Position numbers and translations under genes: made by a program. Below the pieces are notes generated by a model. The model was not told where the DNA came from and searched no databases. It saw only the letters and a list, made by a program, of their open reading frames with translations. DNA of 64,000 bases. Source: Karalla daura (lineage: Eukaryota; Chordata; Actinopteri; Chaetodontiformes; Leiognathidae). This document shows positions 18,201 through 27,733 of this stretch, one piece after another; within the stretch, counting starts at the first letter, position 1, and every line of letters starts with the position of its first letter. The DNA lies in NCBI GenBank assembly GCA_029224185.1, contig CM055196.1:3580193-3644192 (forward strand), given 5' to 3'.

Positions 18201-21200
18201 TCCCTGGACACGACAACGGAGAAATGAAGAGCATGAGAATCTCCACCGCAGCGAAGACAAACCTCTGTCAGGTTTCTGCATTGGTGCTCGGACGCGCCCG
18301 ATCCACACCTCAGCAGGTCCAGCTGTTTGAGGAGGCTGGCTCGCTCTCGATGCAGTCCCTCGGTCAGCCTGTAGATCTCCCTGCGGTACGGTATGTTTAA
18401 CAACAATCACCAACCAAAGAGGAAGACGTTATGTCGGAATCTGCGCGCCGCAGCGATGGCAATGCGAGAGGAGGGGGCAGCTGGGACTCACAGCTCCTTC
18501 TCCTCGTGGAGCCGCGAGGCCTGGTCCTGCAGCGCGCCCAGCTGCTGCTGGGCCAGGCCCAGCTCCTGGCTGACGTGGTCCAGCTCCCGGGCCAGCTCGT
18601 CGTTGCTCTGCTTCAGCTTCACGTTCTCCACCTTGGTCACGCGCTGCTCGCTGTGGAGCTCCCGGCACTGGTGCTCCAGCTGGACACACACGGGGAAGGT
18701 GTTCATCACTCGCGGCTGTCCTAATCAGCACTCGTAGTCTGCGATTAGAGCGACGATTAGGGCACGACCACACAGCCGTCCCCGGGTCGGTCGGGGAGGG
18801 AACAAAGTCAGACATTTTTTTAAATAGGTCTCACTTTTCCCAAAACTGACGGGAAAAATTGAAAACTGAACTCCTGACACAGTCAAAGTCACAAGAGTCA
18901 AAGTCACAAGATGAATTCGAGGGGATTTTCATGTGCAAAACGAGGAGGGGAAAACAAGACTGTAAACATGGAAAACAAATAAAAATAGAGCATAGGTTTT
19001 TTTCTCAATCTATAATCAACGGCAGCCGATTCCCTCACTCCCACTGGACCGCGCTCAATGCCCCTGAGGCTGTGCATTCACGGCCGCCTTTATCACTAAG
19101 TGAAAGTTGGTAAACACCAGACAGGCTAATTGCAGGCGCTACGATAGCTGCGAGGAGCCCCCGGCGGTTCGCCCACTTAATTGCAGTTCGCTAATGAGCC
19201 CTGAAAGCCTGAGTGAAAGCCTGTAAAAAAACGGAGGTGTGACGGAGGCCTATTAATATCCAAGCGGTATCTATTGGCGGGCCGGGGAGGCCTGATTAGA
19301 TACAGAGGGTGGACTGAGCGGCCGAGTTGCTCTGTCCAACGAGGGCCGCGTTGACGAACGCGCCCTGGCACACCTCAACGGAGACATGAGAGAGAGAGAG
19401 AGACGTGTCGGAGGCGACCTCTCACTCACCCTCCTCTGTTTCTGGAAGAGCTGCTCCAGCTCCTTCTCCTTGCTGGACAGCTGGAGCTCCATGTCTTGGC
19501 TGCGGGACAGAAAGCGCTCGTAGTCCTTCGGTGCGAGGCACAGAGCAGAGGGAGACGTGAGGAGGAGGAGGAGGAGGAGGAGGAGGAGGGGGGGGGGCCA
19601 GCACGTTCCATAACCCGAGTGCTATGAGAGAGAAAGGCCCGCTACGGGTTCGTTACCTGCACCACAAGCCTGTCTTTTTCACTTTTGATCTGCTGCTCCA
19701 TTTCCTCGTAGAGCCGCTGGATCTCGTCGTCGTGAGTGGCTGCCCTCCTTCAAAAGTAAAATCAATCAATCAATCAATCAACCACGGAGGCAGACTCTCA
19801 AATGGAGCGCGGGGCTAATTACGGAGCCACTTCAACGCGCATTCCAGTCCATCTGATCAACCTCTTGAGAGCGCTCTCCATCTCCTCCTTCTCCTGGTTG
19901 GCCTCTATTAGCTGGGACGTCACTCGGGCCAGGAAGTCCTCGAAATTGGACAAAAGGTGGGGCTCGTCCCGCCGCAGCTGGGCCCACAGGCCACGCACCT
20001 CGGCAGGGCTGAAGGGACGGGAGAATAAAGAAGCAGATAAGCGTCGAGGCTCCTGGAAATCCTCTCGCTATCATAGGGGACAATGAATATCGTAGGGGAC
20101 AATGATTGTCCCCTATATTAGGGGGCACTGATTGTATGATGATATTAGGGGACAATGATGATGCATAGGGGACAATGATTGGGGTGATTTCAGCATTTGA
20201 GTTCAAATCAGTCGTGAGGCAATCAGTTGATGTTTTTTTTGTGCTTGTATGTTGTAGTGAGACAATGAATCCAAACAAATCCCTGTGAGTTTTTTCCCCC
20301 CCCAGCTGTTGAAAAGACCTCTCTCCTAAATTCCGGTCAACATCAATACCTGTTAGCGCCGCCCGGGCTGCTGTCATCCAAAATGCCAAGCCACGACCAG
20401 GCGGGGCGGAAGCAAATAGGATGTGTAAATCTGGCGTCCGCCTCTGTTTACTTTTATCGAGTCGGAGTTGTTTGTTAAGGGAGAGTCCAGTCATGCATTC
20501 CCTGAGAGCCTGTCATTAGATATCCATCACACGGAGCAAAGAGTCATCAAGACAGAGAGTTATTTCCCATGAGACGAACGTGGAGAAAGTTAACGATTCG
20601 GGTAAGTTGCAAAGGGCCGGAGATAAACCCAAGGAGGGAAACTTCCTTTGCTTGTGCCGTTAATGCAGCTGTTCATAGACCGTATACATCGAACTATAAC
20701 ATAGGTCTACTCGAGAGGGATGAGGGAGCGAGGAAGCATGCACCGCGCACTTCTAAACCCACTCTTCAAAGACGCTGTTGGCTCCCAGGCTCTCCATGAG
20801 CATGCAAAAGTGCTTCTCCTCTTCATCCTCGTCTCCTCTGGCCAGGCTCTCCTCCCACTGCGTCTGGTACAGCACCTCCTTCGGGCTTCTGCAAGAGGAC
20901 TTCTCGCTCACGCCGTCCGCTGCAGAAATGTTCTGGCTGGACAGAAACTCACCTGGAAGGAGAACAAAAGAGACTTGAGCGCGCCATTGCAACCAGATTC
21001 TGGGGGAACAGAGACTGAGGACGTACTGAAGCCGGAGGAGAACTCGTCCAGGGTGAGGTAACCATTGCCGTCAGCATCGAGAGTGTCAAACACGTTCTCC
21101 AGCTCCTCGGCGCTGAGAGGGAGCCCTCCGTTCAGCCTCTGGTTGACAAGAAACACAAGAGAGCTGACCTCCTGGATGCTGACTGTAGCTGCGCTACAGC

Positions 21201-22545
21201 TACCGCTCTTTAGACTTATAGTAGACTGATGAGGTCACTCATTTGTGCAGTTGGGGAACCTCTACTCTTAGACATTAGCTCTGACACAGGATCCAAAAAA
21301 AAAACAGCACACCTGGTTTTGTTACGGCCCTGAAACGCTGGTTAGTTCACACTGTTAACCACCTGGGCTCTTCCCAGTGTGGGTGCACTGATCAATGATT
21401 GACAGCGGTTGACTCAAGTGAGCAGAACAGAGATATCATTTCCACAGTGAAGAAGAGGAATATGACAGAGAGAACCCCCCCCCCAAAAAAAAAGCCTGTA
21501 CAGTGAGATAGTACACTAGGACGATGTACAAGTGCACCCAACGTGGCCACACCTCCGCCAGCCCTTGGTTTTTATGCGCGCTTGCACCTCCGCAAATATT
21601 GACCGAGGCCTCCCCATACAATCCGAGGGCAGGGACGGAGAATGCGTGGCATCCGTGTCAGATTATCAGCTGTCCCTGTAAAGCGTTATCTGGGCGGGAC
21701 ACGGCTCCCCGGTGTCAGCCAACACCGGGATCGCGACGCGAAGCCTTCCCCTGCGACGTGACGTGAAGCCATCTCCCCCGACCGTGAAGATCAAGCAATG
21801 CAAATTGCCGCGCTCGTTCAGAGGTGTATATGGAGAGTGATGCGCAAATAGTCCTCCTCTCCTGCCCCCGCTCGCTCGCTCCTCTCATCTCCGAGCCATT
21901 AACATCATCATGGGATCAAAGCCTCCCCGCCTGTGTTTACGCTCCGCGGGGCGAGGGCCCACAAGTGCCTCATCAAAAGGCAGAGCGTGGATTCGTGCGT
22001 CCACGAGGGAATCTGCACAACAATGCGTGTGGAGGGGCCGCGCGACAAAGCCCGCGCGCCTCGGCCTCTTTTGTCGCCCGTCCTGCTCGGCATCGTTAAT
22101 GAGGTCGCGGAGGCGAGCGGTACGTCCCCGTGTCCCCGCCGGACTCGAGAGTTAGAGACGCCGAAACCGGTCGATCGGGCGCCTTCCGCAAGTCAGAGAT
22201 GTTAGCTGGTGCGTGCGTTAAACCGGAGCGGCAGATTTGTTTGAATTCATGCAGCAGGTGTGAGTTCCTACAACTACTTCCTAACGCTCGGCACCGGGGC
22301 TCTCACCCTCAACCTCAACCTCAACCTCGTCCCAGCCGTCTCACCTGCATGTCCCGTCGACTGATGAAGCCTTTGTTTTCGATGTCGCACATCTGGAAGA
22401 ATTCGTGGGTCCTCTCCAGGATAGTGTTCTGTCCCAAGTCCCCGTCCTCAGATCTGGCCGCCTGGTCCCCGCTTTTCCGCCCCGGCCTGGCAGTCTGGGC
22501 CGCCGCTGTGCTCGTGGAGGTGCGGGGGGCAGCGGAAGCCGCCAT
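15209..22545 (-). CDS. cracr2a: cracr2a: EF-hand calcium sensor with C-terminal Rab GTPase (Rab46-type long form), 17 exons, 717 aa
   Basis: CRACR2A binds calcium and regulates ORAI1-STIM1 store-operated entry; the long form is a membrane-associated large Rab GTPase in vesicle traffic (mammalian knowledge). Order seen: degenerate EF-hand loop (about residues 54-65), canonical EF-hand loop DADGNGYLTLDE (88-99), long coiled coil (about 170-400), acidic/Pro/Ser linker (406-519), then the Rab domain with GNSSVGKT (537-544), DTAGQE (585-590) and NKTD (643-646), ending KKRSCC, a double-cysteine prenylation site. Start ATG at 22545 matches the family MAA start; the frame is open further upstream, so a longer N-terminus is not excluded. 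The 17 exons sum to 2154 nt and every phase matches; the human protein is 731 aa. One intron uses a GC donor. The gene is convergent with prmt8, as in mammals. Confidence 0.95.
15607..15683 (-). CDS. cracr2a: cracr2a exon 16
   Basis: 77 nt, phase 0 to phase 2. It encodes ECRMVFFECSACSGQNVAES then MVHLA. CSAC stands at the place of the usual Rab TSAK motif; the mammalian protein also departs there. Confidence 0.94.
15857..15958 (-). CDS. cracr2a: cracr2a exon 15 (NKxD)
   Basis: 34 codons, phase 0 at both ends. It encodes ESAGEAIPVMLLGNKTDKEQ then LREVQTGVGQRLAK. NKTD gives guanine specificity. The donor, AAG|GTCGGT, is weak. Confidence 0.95.
16042..16156 (-). CDS. cracr2a: cracr2a exon 14 (Rab domain)
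   Basis: 115 nt, phase 2 to phase 0. It encodes YRSITKQFFRKADGVIVMYD then ITAEQSFTAVRQWLTSVK, the usual Rab segment after DTAGQER. Confidence 0.95.
16263..16344 (-). CDS. cracr2a: cracr2a exon 13 (switch I/II, DTAGQE)
   Basis: 82 nt, phase 1 to phase 2. It encodes IDYSVKTMTVDTSQVALQLW then DTAGQE. Its end is fixed by the next exon (R|YRSITKQFF) and requires a GC donor, AG|GCGAGG at 16262-16261. Confidence 0.94.
17155..17287 (-). CDS. cracr2a: cracr2a exon 12 (Rab P-loop)
   Basis: 133 nt, phase 0 to phase 1. It encodes EEGGPSSPDRLFKIVVVGNS SVGKTSLLRRFCDD; GNSSVGKT is the GTP-binding P-loop. It ends in TSATV, just before switch I (GIDY in the next exon). Confidence 0.96.
17580..17919 (-). CDS. 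cracr2a: cracr2a exon 11 (acidic and proline-rich linker)
   Basis: 340 nt, phase 2 to phase 0. It begins with an acidic run (EDEDEEEEEE). Then RRGHFQRIISIEEDHLPHLL aligns with the RRIISVEEDPLPQLL block of the mammalian protein. It ends PTSLRGQPVGKETSIN, matching PTSPRGQPVGKE. In mammals this region binds Vav1 (family knowledge). Confidence 0.93.
18005..18078 (-). CDS. cracr2a: cracr2a exon 10
   Basis: 74 nt, phase 0 to phase 2. It encodes KPKKTPGAQQRPLIALMNHA then NVFK. Basic and weakly conserved; supported mainly by splice sites and frame continuity. Confidence 0.85.
18158..18203 (-). CDS. cracr2a: cracr2a exon 9
   Basis: 46 nt, phase 2 to phase 0. It encodes EMNKHLRDEKDMSYQ, matching the NKHL(R/K)DE block at the end of the coiled coil. 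Confidence 0.92.
18309..18380 (-). CDS. cracr2a: cracr2a exon 8 (coiled coil)
   Basis: 72 nt, phase 2 in and out. It encodes EIYRLTEGLHRERASLLKQL then DLL. The following 105-nt intron (18204-18308) is free of stops in the coding frame. Confidence 0.93.
18492..18679 (-). CDS. cracr2a: cracr2a exon 7 (coiled coil)
   Basis: 188 nt, phase 0 to phase 2. It encodes LEHQCRELHSEQRVTKVENV, KLKQSNDELARELDHVSQEL, and a Gln-rich helix ending HEEKE. Heptad-like spacing of leucines supports coiled coil. Confidence 0.94.
19430..19525 (-). CDS. cracr2a: cracr2a exon 6 (coiled coil)
   Basis: 32 codons, phase 0 at both ends. It encodes DYERFLSRSQDMELQLSSKE then KELEQLFQKQRR. The acceptor, GAAG|GAC, lies close to a GAG-repeat (CTC on this strand). 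Confidence 0.93.
19657..19747 (-). CDS. cracr2a: cracr2a exon 5 (coiled coil)
   Basis: 91 nt, phase 2 to phase 0. It encodes RAATHDDEIQRLYEEMEQQI then KSEKDRLVVQ; LYEEMEQQIKSEK is identical to the mammalian block. A four-copy AATC repeat sits just upstream of its acceptor. Confidence 0.95.
19862..20008 (-). CDS. cracr2a: cracr2a exon 4
   Basis: 147 nt, phase 2 in and out. It encodes PAEVRGLWAQLRRDEPHLLS, NFEDFLARVTSQLIEANQEK and EEMESALK. The EPHLLSNFEDFL block is a strong family signature; the coiled coil starts here. Confidence 0.94.
20073..20183. repeat. minisatellite of TAGGGGACAATGAT units with one inverted copy
   Basis: Four close direct copies plus one degenerate copy (TAGGGGGCACTGAT) and one inverted copy (ATTGTCCCCTA near 20103-20115), in cracr2a intron 3. 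Confidence 0.85.
20763..20952 (-). CDS. cracr2a: cracr2a exon 3
   Basis: 190 nt, phase 1 to phase 2. It encodes EFLSSQN, then a variable acidic stretch (ARGDEDEEEKHFCMLMESLG) aligning with the acidic DEDEEAQFRMLMDRLGA region of the mammalian protein. The next exon is separated by 754 bp holding a minisatellite. Confidence 0.9.
21027..21138 (-). CDS. cracr2a: cracr2a exon 2 (EF-hand 2)
   Basis: 112 nt, phase 0 to phase 1. It encodes RLNGGLPLSAEELENVFDTL and the calcium loop DADGNGYLTLDE with all usual coordinating positions, then FSSGF. Confidence 0.95.
22345..22545 (-). CDS. cracr2a: cracr2a coding exon 1
   Basis: 67 codons from ATG (22545-22543) to donor CAG|GTGAGA. The first 40 residues are Ala/Ser/Thr-rich and poorly conserved. 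EFFQMCDIENKGFISRRDMQ follows, equivalent to the first EF-hand; its loop has Asp at positions 1 and 12 but lysine at position 5, so calcium binding there is doubtful. Confidence 0.9.
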
Positions 22546-22745
22546 GATTTCGTTTTTGTTGTTGTTGTTGTCAGGGGGGGGTTTGCGAGTCCGTTGCTTC
22601 ACGCGTTCCTCACATGTGGCGGGTCCAGGCGGGGATGTGGAGGGAAGGGATCCAGGCGCTCGAGGCTGCTCTACATCTGAGGCTCTCACCAATGTCACTG
22701 ATTGTCATCTCTTAGCAACCGGCGCTTTAATAAGTCAGCGGAACC
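22546..22745 (-). other. cracr2a: cracr2a 5' leader (extent inferred)
   Basis: Upstream of the chosen ATG the frame stays open to about 22698 with a second ATG. The intervening residues include an asparagine run from an AAC repeat and look non-conserved, so this is read as leader or alternative N-terminus. No clear TATA box; CpG density is high between 22000 and 22700. Confidence 0.4.
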
Positions 22746-25015
22746 TGGGAGAGAGAGACAGGAGCACAGTCTTTAGTGAAATACGTGTGGCACCTTGACT
22801 GATGAATACGGTCACAAATATCATGGACAGCCTTTTAAATGCGCTCCATTGAAATGTCTTAATACCGTAGCACGGGAAAAAATATCTCAATAATCTAAGA
22901 AATCTAATGCATTAAATAAACTGCCTCGGGAGAACTTGATTGATAGGTTGCATCTTAATTCAGCTTTTAATGAATTCAAAAGTAATTCACCACTCAGTAC
23001 AGTAAAACACAGCCGGCAGCAAGGGTGTCTGAGCTGTGATACGATCTCGTTATTCTCTGGCAGTTATCATCAGTCTGGTTTAAATACACCCACAGTTGCG
23101 CAATGTGTCCTGAAATCAGCTGTTCTTTTGCTCTCTTACCGAGAGACCTTAGACGAGCCCCGCATGAGACTAATGCCATCTGACAAGTCAAAGGCCGGAG
23201 CTGGAAATCTAAAAGTTGTGCTATGACAAGGACGGTCCGGTCCGGCCTCTAATATTGACCGAGAACACTCCCCGTAGTGGTGGGTTTCAGGCACACTGGT
23301 TCCCATGTGCACTGGTTTGGAAGACTGCCTCCGAGGCGGTGCTGTTGTGAGCCGGTTCAGTCGATTCACGAGGAGGAGCAGCAGACGGTGTGTGAGCTGA
23401 CCCAAACAAACGTAGATGTGTGGGAGCGGTATGTGACAGACAGACAGACAGGGAGAGATAACATGCATGTGGGCAGGTAGAGGGAGAAGAGAGAACACAA
23501 GCCCAGAGCCGTAACACACAAACCCACAACAGGCTGGGAATATAAACTGAGTTTAAAGTTATTGGGAAATTAAACTGAAATTGATTTAACATCCCTCCCA
23601 TGTTAAATTAGGACACATTGAGGGTTGGGAAAGGGAAAAAAAACTACAATGGACTTTAAAAATGCATTTGTGCTGTGCTCTGAGGGAAATATGTTCCAAT
23701 TCACAGTGTCACACTGTTTAAAGGTTGTGCAACGTGTTGCAAGCAAGACAGAGCTCACAAGGAAAGTCACCTACCCACAGTGAAATTCAAAAGCACAAGA
23801 GAGGAAACAAGAAAAGGAACTAGAGGTGAAGGGCAGTTTGGAAAGAATGAGATGGCCTTTTTTTTTCAATCCGCAGGCACAAGACTATGCAAGACGGCAT
23901 GCAATCATATCAGATTTATGGCTCCTTTGTTAAAACTTGAAACAGGTGGTCAGCGGTGTCCAGCAAGAGGATATCAAACAAGTCGAAACACTTCGATTTC
24001 CAAGGACTGAGAATTGCAGGACATAAAACTTTTATTGAAGGAACACCCTACCACCAAATGCCAACCCTCACCTCCCCAGCTTTGCATAGTATTCCAGAGT
24101 TTGACATGATAGCAGCTGCTAGGGCTATCGACAAAGTCGGCTCGAGCAACAGCCTTACTGCTGTATTTAGAGCACCACAAACCGCAACTATACAAGCCCG
24201 TGTTTGATAAATGAGCCTGACCCGAAGTACCCTCCCACACCTCCTGGGCTGTTGAGTAGGATGTGGGCAGCAGATACTAAATGCTGGCAGACATCGCAGT
24301 GGTCACTGGCTATGACATTTTAGAAGACTCAGACCTCATGGTCCGGATGCTCTTTAAGTTAGTGATCACAGCAAAGTTGTTTTCAGCAAGACGACAGGAA
24401 AGGGAAACAAAACATCACTGCCAACTACGATACAGTCGCATCAACAGCTGATCGTAAAGTTGATGGGGGGGTGAAGTTAAAACTGCTCGTGCGTATCACG
24501 CTACTAGTTTCTGCCTTTGTTTTTTTTCTCTCTTCCTCCTAGACGTCATCTTAAGACTGATGACAACCCAGTTTTGCTTCAGTGCTGTCGTTTGACCGAC
24601 AGTGGCTGTTCAGATGAGCAAGCCACTGAGGTGAAAATCGCTGGGCAGTGCAGCTGTTGTGTTATGAAAACAGCCGGCTCCGCTGTCTAAAGCAGCCCAC
24701 CTGCGCCCAGCGGCTCTCACAGTTGTGTAGTGGTCATTGGATATCAAGTTGTCCTGTCAGTAGAGAGGCGCGTGGCAGCTGGAGTCAAGCGGGACGTTGG
24801 CGCGTATCGTGAGCCGACCTTTACGAAGAGAGTTACGTACCGGTGGAGAGGAGGGTGACGGAGTCAGCGTGGAGGAATCCAGCGGTAACTTTGGGCTTCC
24901 TACTTGCCGCTGTTTGCTCAACACAACACTGACAGGACGCACAAGGGGGCTGGACTCCCATGTCATCATGGTAACCCATGTGGTAACCACAGCAATCACA
25001 CACCCGGAAGTCCCA
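22746..25015. other. intergenic, no gene recognised
   Basis: Upstream flank of cracr2a. Contains a short GACA repeat near 23435-23450 and AT-rich sequence. ORFs are short, have no domain and overlap one another. Confidence 0.6.
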
Positions 25016-25085
25016 TTTCTTTTCTTTTCTTTTCTTTTCTTTTCTTTTCTTTTCTTTTCTTTTCTTTTCTTTTCTTTTCTTTTCT
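25016..25085 (+). repeat. (TTTTC)n microsatellite
   Basis: About 14 uninterrupted pentamers, strictly pyrimidine on this strand. Confidence 0.97.
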
Positions 25086-25124
25086 CCTATATCTACATAT
25101 TTCTTTCAACTGTGATCTATTGGT

Positions 25125-25210
25125 TAAAGAGTTAAATTTGTAATTTAAAGGTCGTAGGTTCGAGTCCCCCCGATGGCTGCCGCTGAGCAAGGCACCTCAC
25201 TGTTTCCACA
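25125..25210 (+). mobile_element. tRNA-derived SINE fragment
   Basis: An A-box-like TGGTTAAAGAG is followed by a B box GGTTCGAGTCC at 25157-25167 and the GAGCAAGGCACCTCACTG tail common in fish SINEs. No cloverleaf can be drawn, so it is not a functional tRNA gene. Confidence 0.65.
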
Positions 25211-27708
25211 TTGCTGGACAGTTAAGGGAATCTTTTGTCTTTTTTTGTTTCAATACTCTTCTTCTCTTCTGCTGTGTCATGGATAGTTTTTTTTTCCATC
25301 ACATGCCAAATAATGGGATTATTTACTCAGTAAAAAGCACATGTGACATTGTGAATGCCGTCTGTGCCTTGTTGACTTCCTGAACGTCAGCTTTTATTTT
25401 TGTTGAAGAAATGAGGAAGTTCACAGCATATGGCGATTACCCAGCCCCTTTTTTTCATGGTGATTAGCGAGAAACAGGTCTTGCCAGAAATTAGATATGA
25501 GGAGACACTGCACTGCAAACTGGTATGTAACTTCCTTTTCCCCCTGATGACACTTTGTGGGTTTCAGTAACATTCATTTAACAAACTGCATTCATTCAGT
25601 TCTAAAGTACCCCTGGATGTGACTGTGGAAATGAACAATGTGTGCAGTGCAAAGCATGCATTGGCGTAGTCATGGCTCACCTTGGCTTTTTCCATTTTGA
25701 CTTTTACCAACTTGGGTACAATTACTTGGGTACTGAGGTCTTTTTAATTTGACTTACATGTTTAATATTAATGTTTAATTCACAGAGACTTCACTCTAGG
25801 CACCTCTGGATCCAGTCCTGGAAATGGTCCAGTCAAAGTTTCCCCAGGTGACGCAGCTCCACTTCTTCAATGATGGCTTATCAAATCCACTGCAGACAGA
25901 AGTGAAATGTCTTCTCTCTGGAATGATTCTCCACTCCACTGCTTTGACTAAATTCCAGAAACAAAGGGAAGATTTGTTTTGTTCATTAAGCTTGCTTGCT
26001 ACTTCTTCTAAATTAGTACTTTTCTTAACTAATAAAAGTGTCTAATGTATCATTAATCAATGTCTTCTGGTTTGTTAATTCCTCCATTTCGGGGAATCGG
26101 GCACTTTTTCAGCCTTTTCCAGATCTAGATGGCTTGTTAGCATTGTTGGCAGTTATATATCAAACAGTGAGAAAAAACTGCTCTAATTCAACTTCAGCAT
26201 AAATTTTGTATTATAGTTCAGGGACATTTAATTGTCGTACTGCTGTAATACCAATGAGCATCAGGTGAGGGCACTATAGGACTAGTAGAGATTTCAGTGA
26301 CATTAAAGGAATGGCACTGCAACACCACTTTTTCCACTATAAACCAGGACCCTAGTATTAAATCAGCTGTTTTTCAACTTAATATTATACCTATTGACCC
26401 TTTAACACACTGTAGCCGATTTTATGCTGTACATCTGGACAGATGTTTTCTAATAAATGACACTGGAGAGCTTGGAGCCAGCCCGACATCAATGGGGGGG
26501 AACTTCTTATAATGTACCATAAAATGTGTCTGCTGCATTGTACAGCAGCCAAGCAGGTGTAAAAACTCTCCCAAGCCTCATCTGTTGAAGTTTCCCTCTT
26601 CCCAGGCTACAGAGACCACATGGATGTTCCACTTGTGTGGCGGCGATGAGGACCCTCGAGCCTCACGGCTGCCTCCTCTTCAGGTTACCTTTTAAAAGGC
26701 TGATCTGTAGCAAACAGATGAACGCAAAGCAACGCTCCAGAGGTTTCAGAGCCAGATGTGTGTGAGAGGCTGCGTAACGATCCTTGCGATTGCGTTCATG
26801 TCTTGCCTGAGCGGCATTGTCGCTTTTCATTCTGTAATCAGTGGTTGTGCTCACACGATATATCGACAGAAGAAAGATGGAAAACTTCACTAGAGGTGGG
26901 GAGAATGTCTGCTTTACGGATCTCTGTGGATTGTCCTCTGACGCTTTCTTCAAGGGCTACGTCCACACGCAGAGGTCACACGGATATGAAAAACATGCAG
27001 CCACACTCTCGAGAGGAGAGCCACTGGTCCAGGAGTTGTGGTCGCCAGCTGGGAGTGGAACAAGGGCAGGGTGTCGAGAAAGAGGAGAGGGTGTGACCTG
27101 GGGATGTTCTGAAGCCAGTGTCACCACAGTGCTCTGCTTTGAGTCCTTAGGAAGGACTGACATCAGGCTTGGAGAGTTTCATCCTCCTCTGCATCCCAGA
27201 GAGTGGGAGGGGGGGGTGTGGTTGGGTGGGGGGGCTGGGAGTCATCTGGGGCACTGCTTTAGTGGTCTCTCATTGCCTCCAAGACTATGCTATGTGGCTG
27301 TGATCAGACATCTACAGTACCGTTGGCTGGGGATGTGGTTATACGTGCGGGCAGTTGTTCCATTCAAAGCCTCTTACGGCCTCCGCTGCATTACTGTCCT
27401 TGGCCACAGCTCTGGCTCTCGGCCGTCTATATGTGTGCTTTTGTGTTTTCGCACTTGGATTTCGTGCCAGGGCGAACTGAAGAGCTCATTCACGTTGTCG
27501 GCGCTGCAGCAGGACGACTGTAAAACGTCGCACGGAGCACTCGATCCTTTTGTCATCGTGCTGCTGCAGTCTCAGACCTACTTTGAGGGGTTGTTGTCAC
27601 CTACAGTGGCTCCAAGATGAGGCCCCTCCTGACAGCGGTGACACAGTGCACGCATACTTTCACCCAGACGTTCCCAGCTGGCATTCAGACTTCACTTACT
27701 TCATTGCA
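25211..27708. other. intergenic, one long unexplained ORF
   Basis: AT-rich to about 26.5 kb, then more GC-rich. Holds an ORF (26877-27620, +) described under findings; no recognised gene. Confidence 0.5.
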
Positions 27709-27733
27709 CCCCCCCCCCCCCCCCCCCCCCCCC
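27709..27733 (+). repeat. poly-C tract (C25)
   Basis: Uninterrupted cytosines, i.e. poly-G on the minus strand. Confidence 0.95.

Noticed and set aside
19832..20494. 220-residue minus-strand ORF
   Set aside because: It runs through cracr2a exon 4 in the wrong frame and into intron repeats. The real exon frame (EPHLLSNFEDFL) is different.
26584..26680. Possible exon between CTTCCCAG and TTCAG|GTTACC
   Set aside because: Splice-like ends and an open frame, but no family resemblance, no partner exons and a weak donor.
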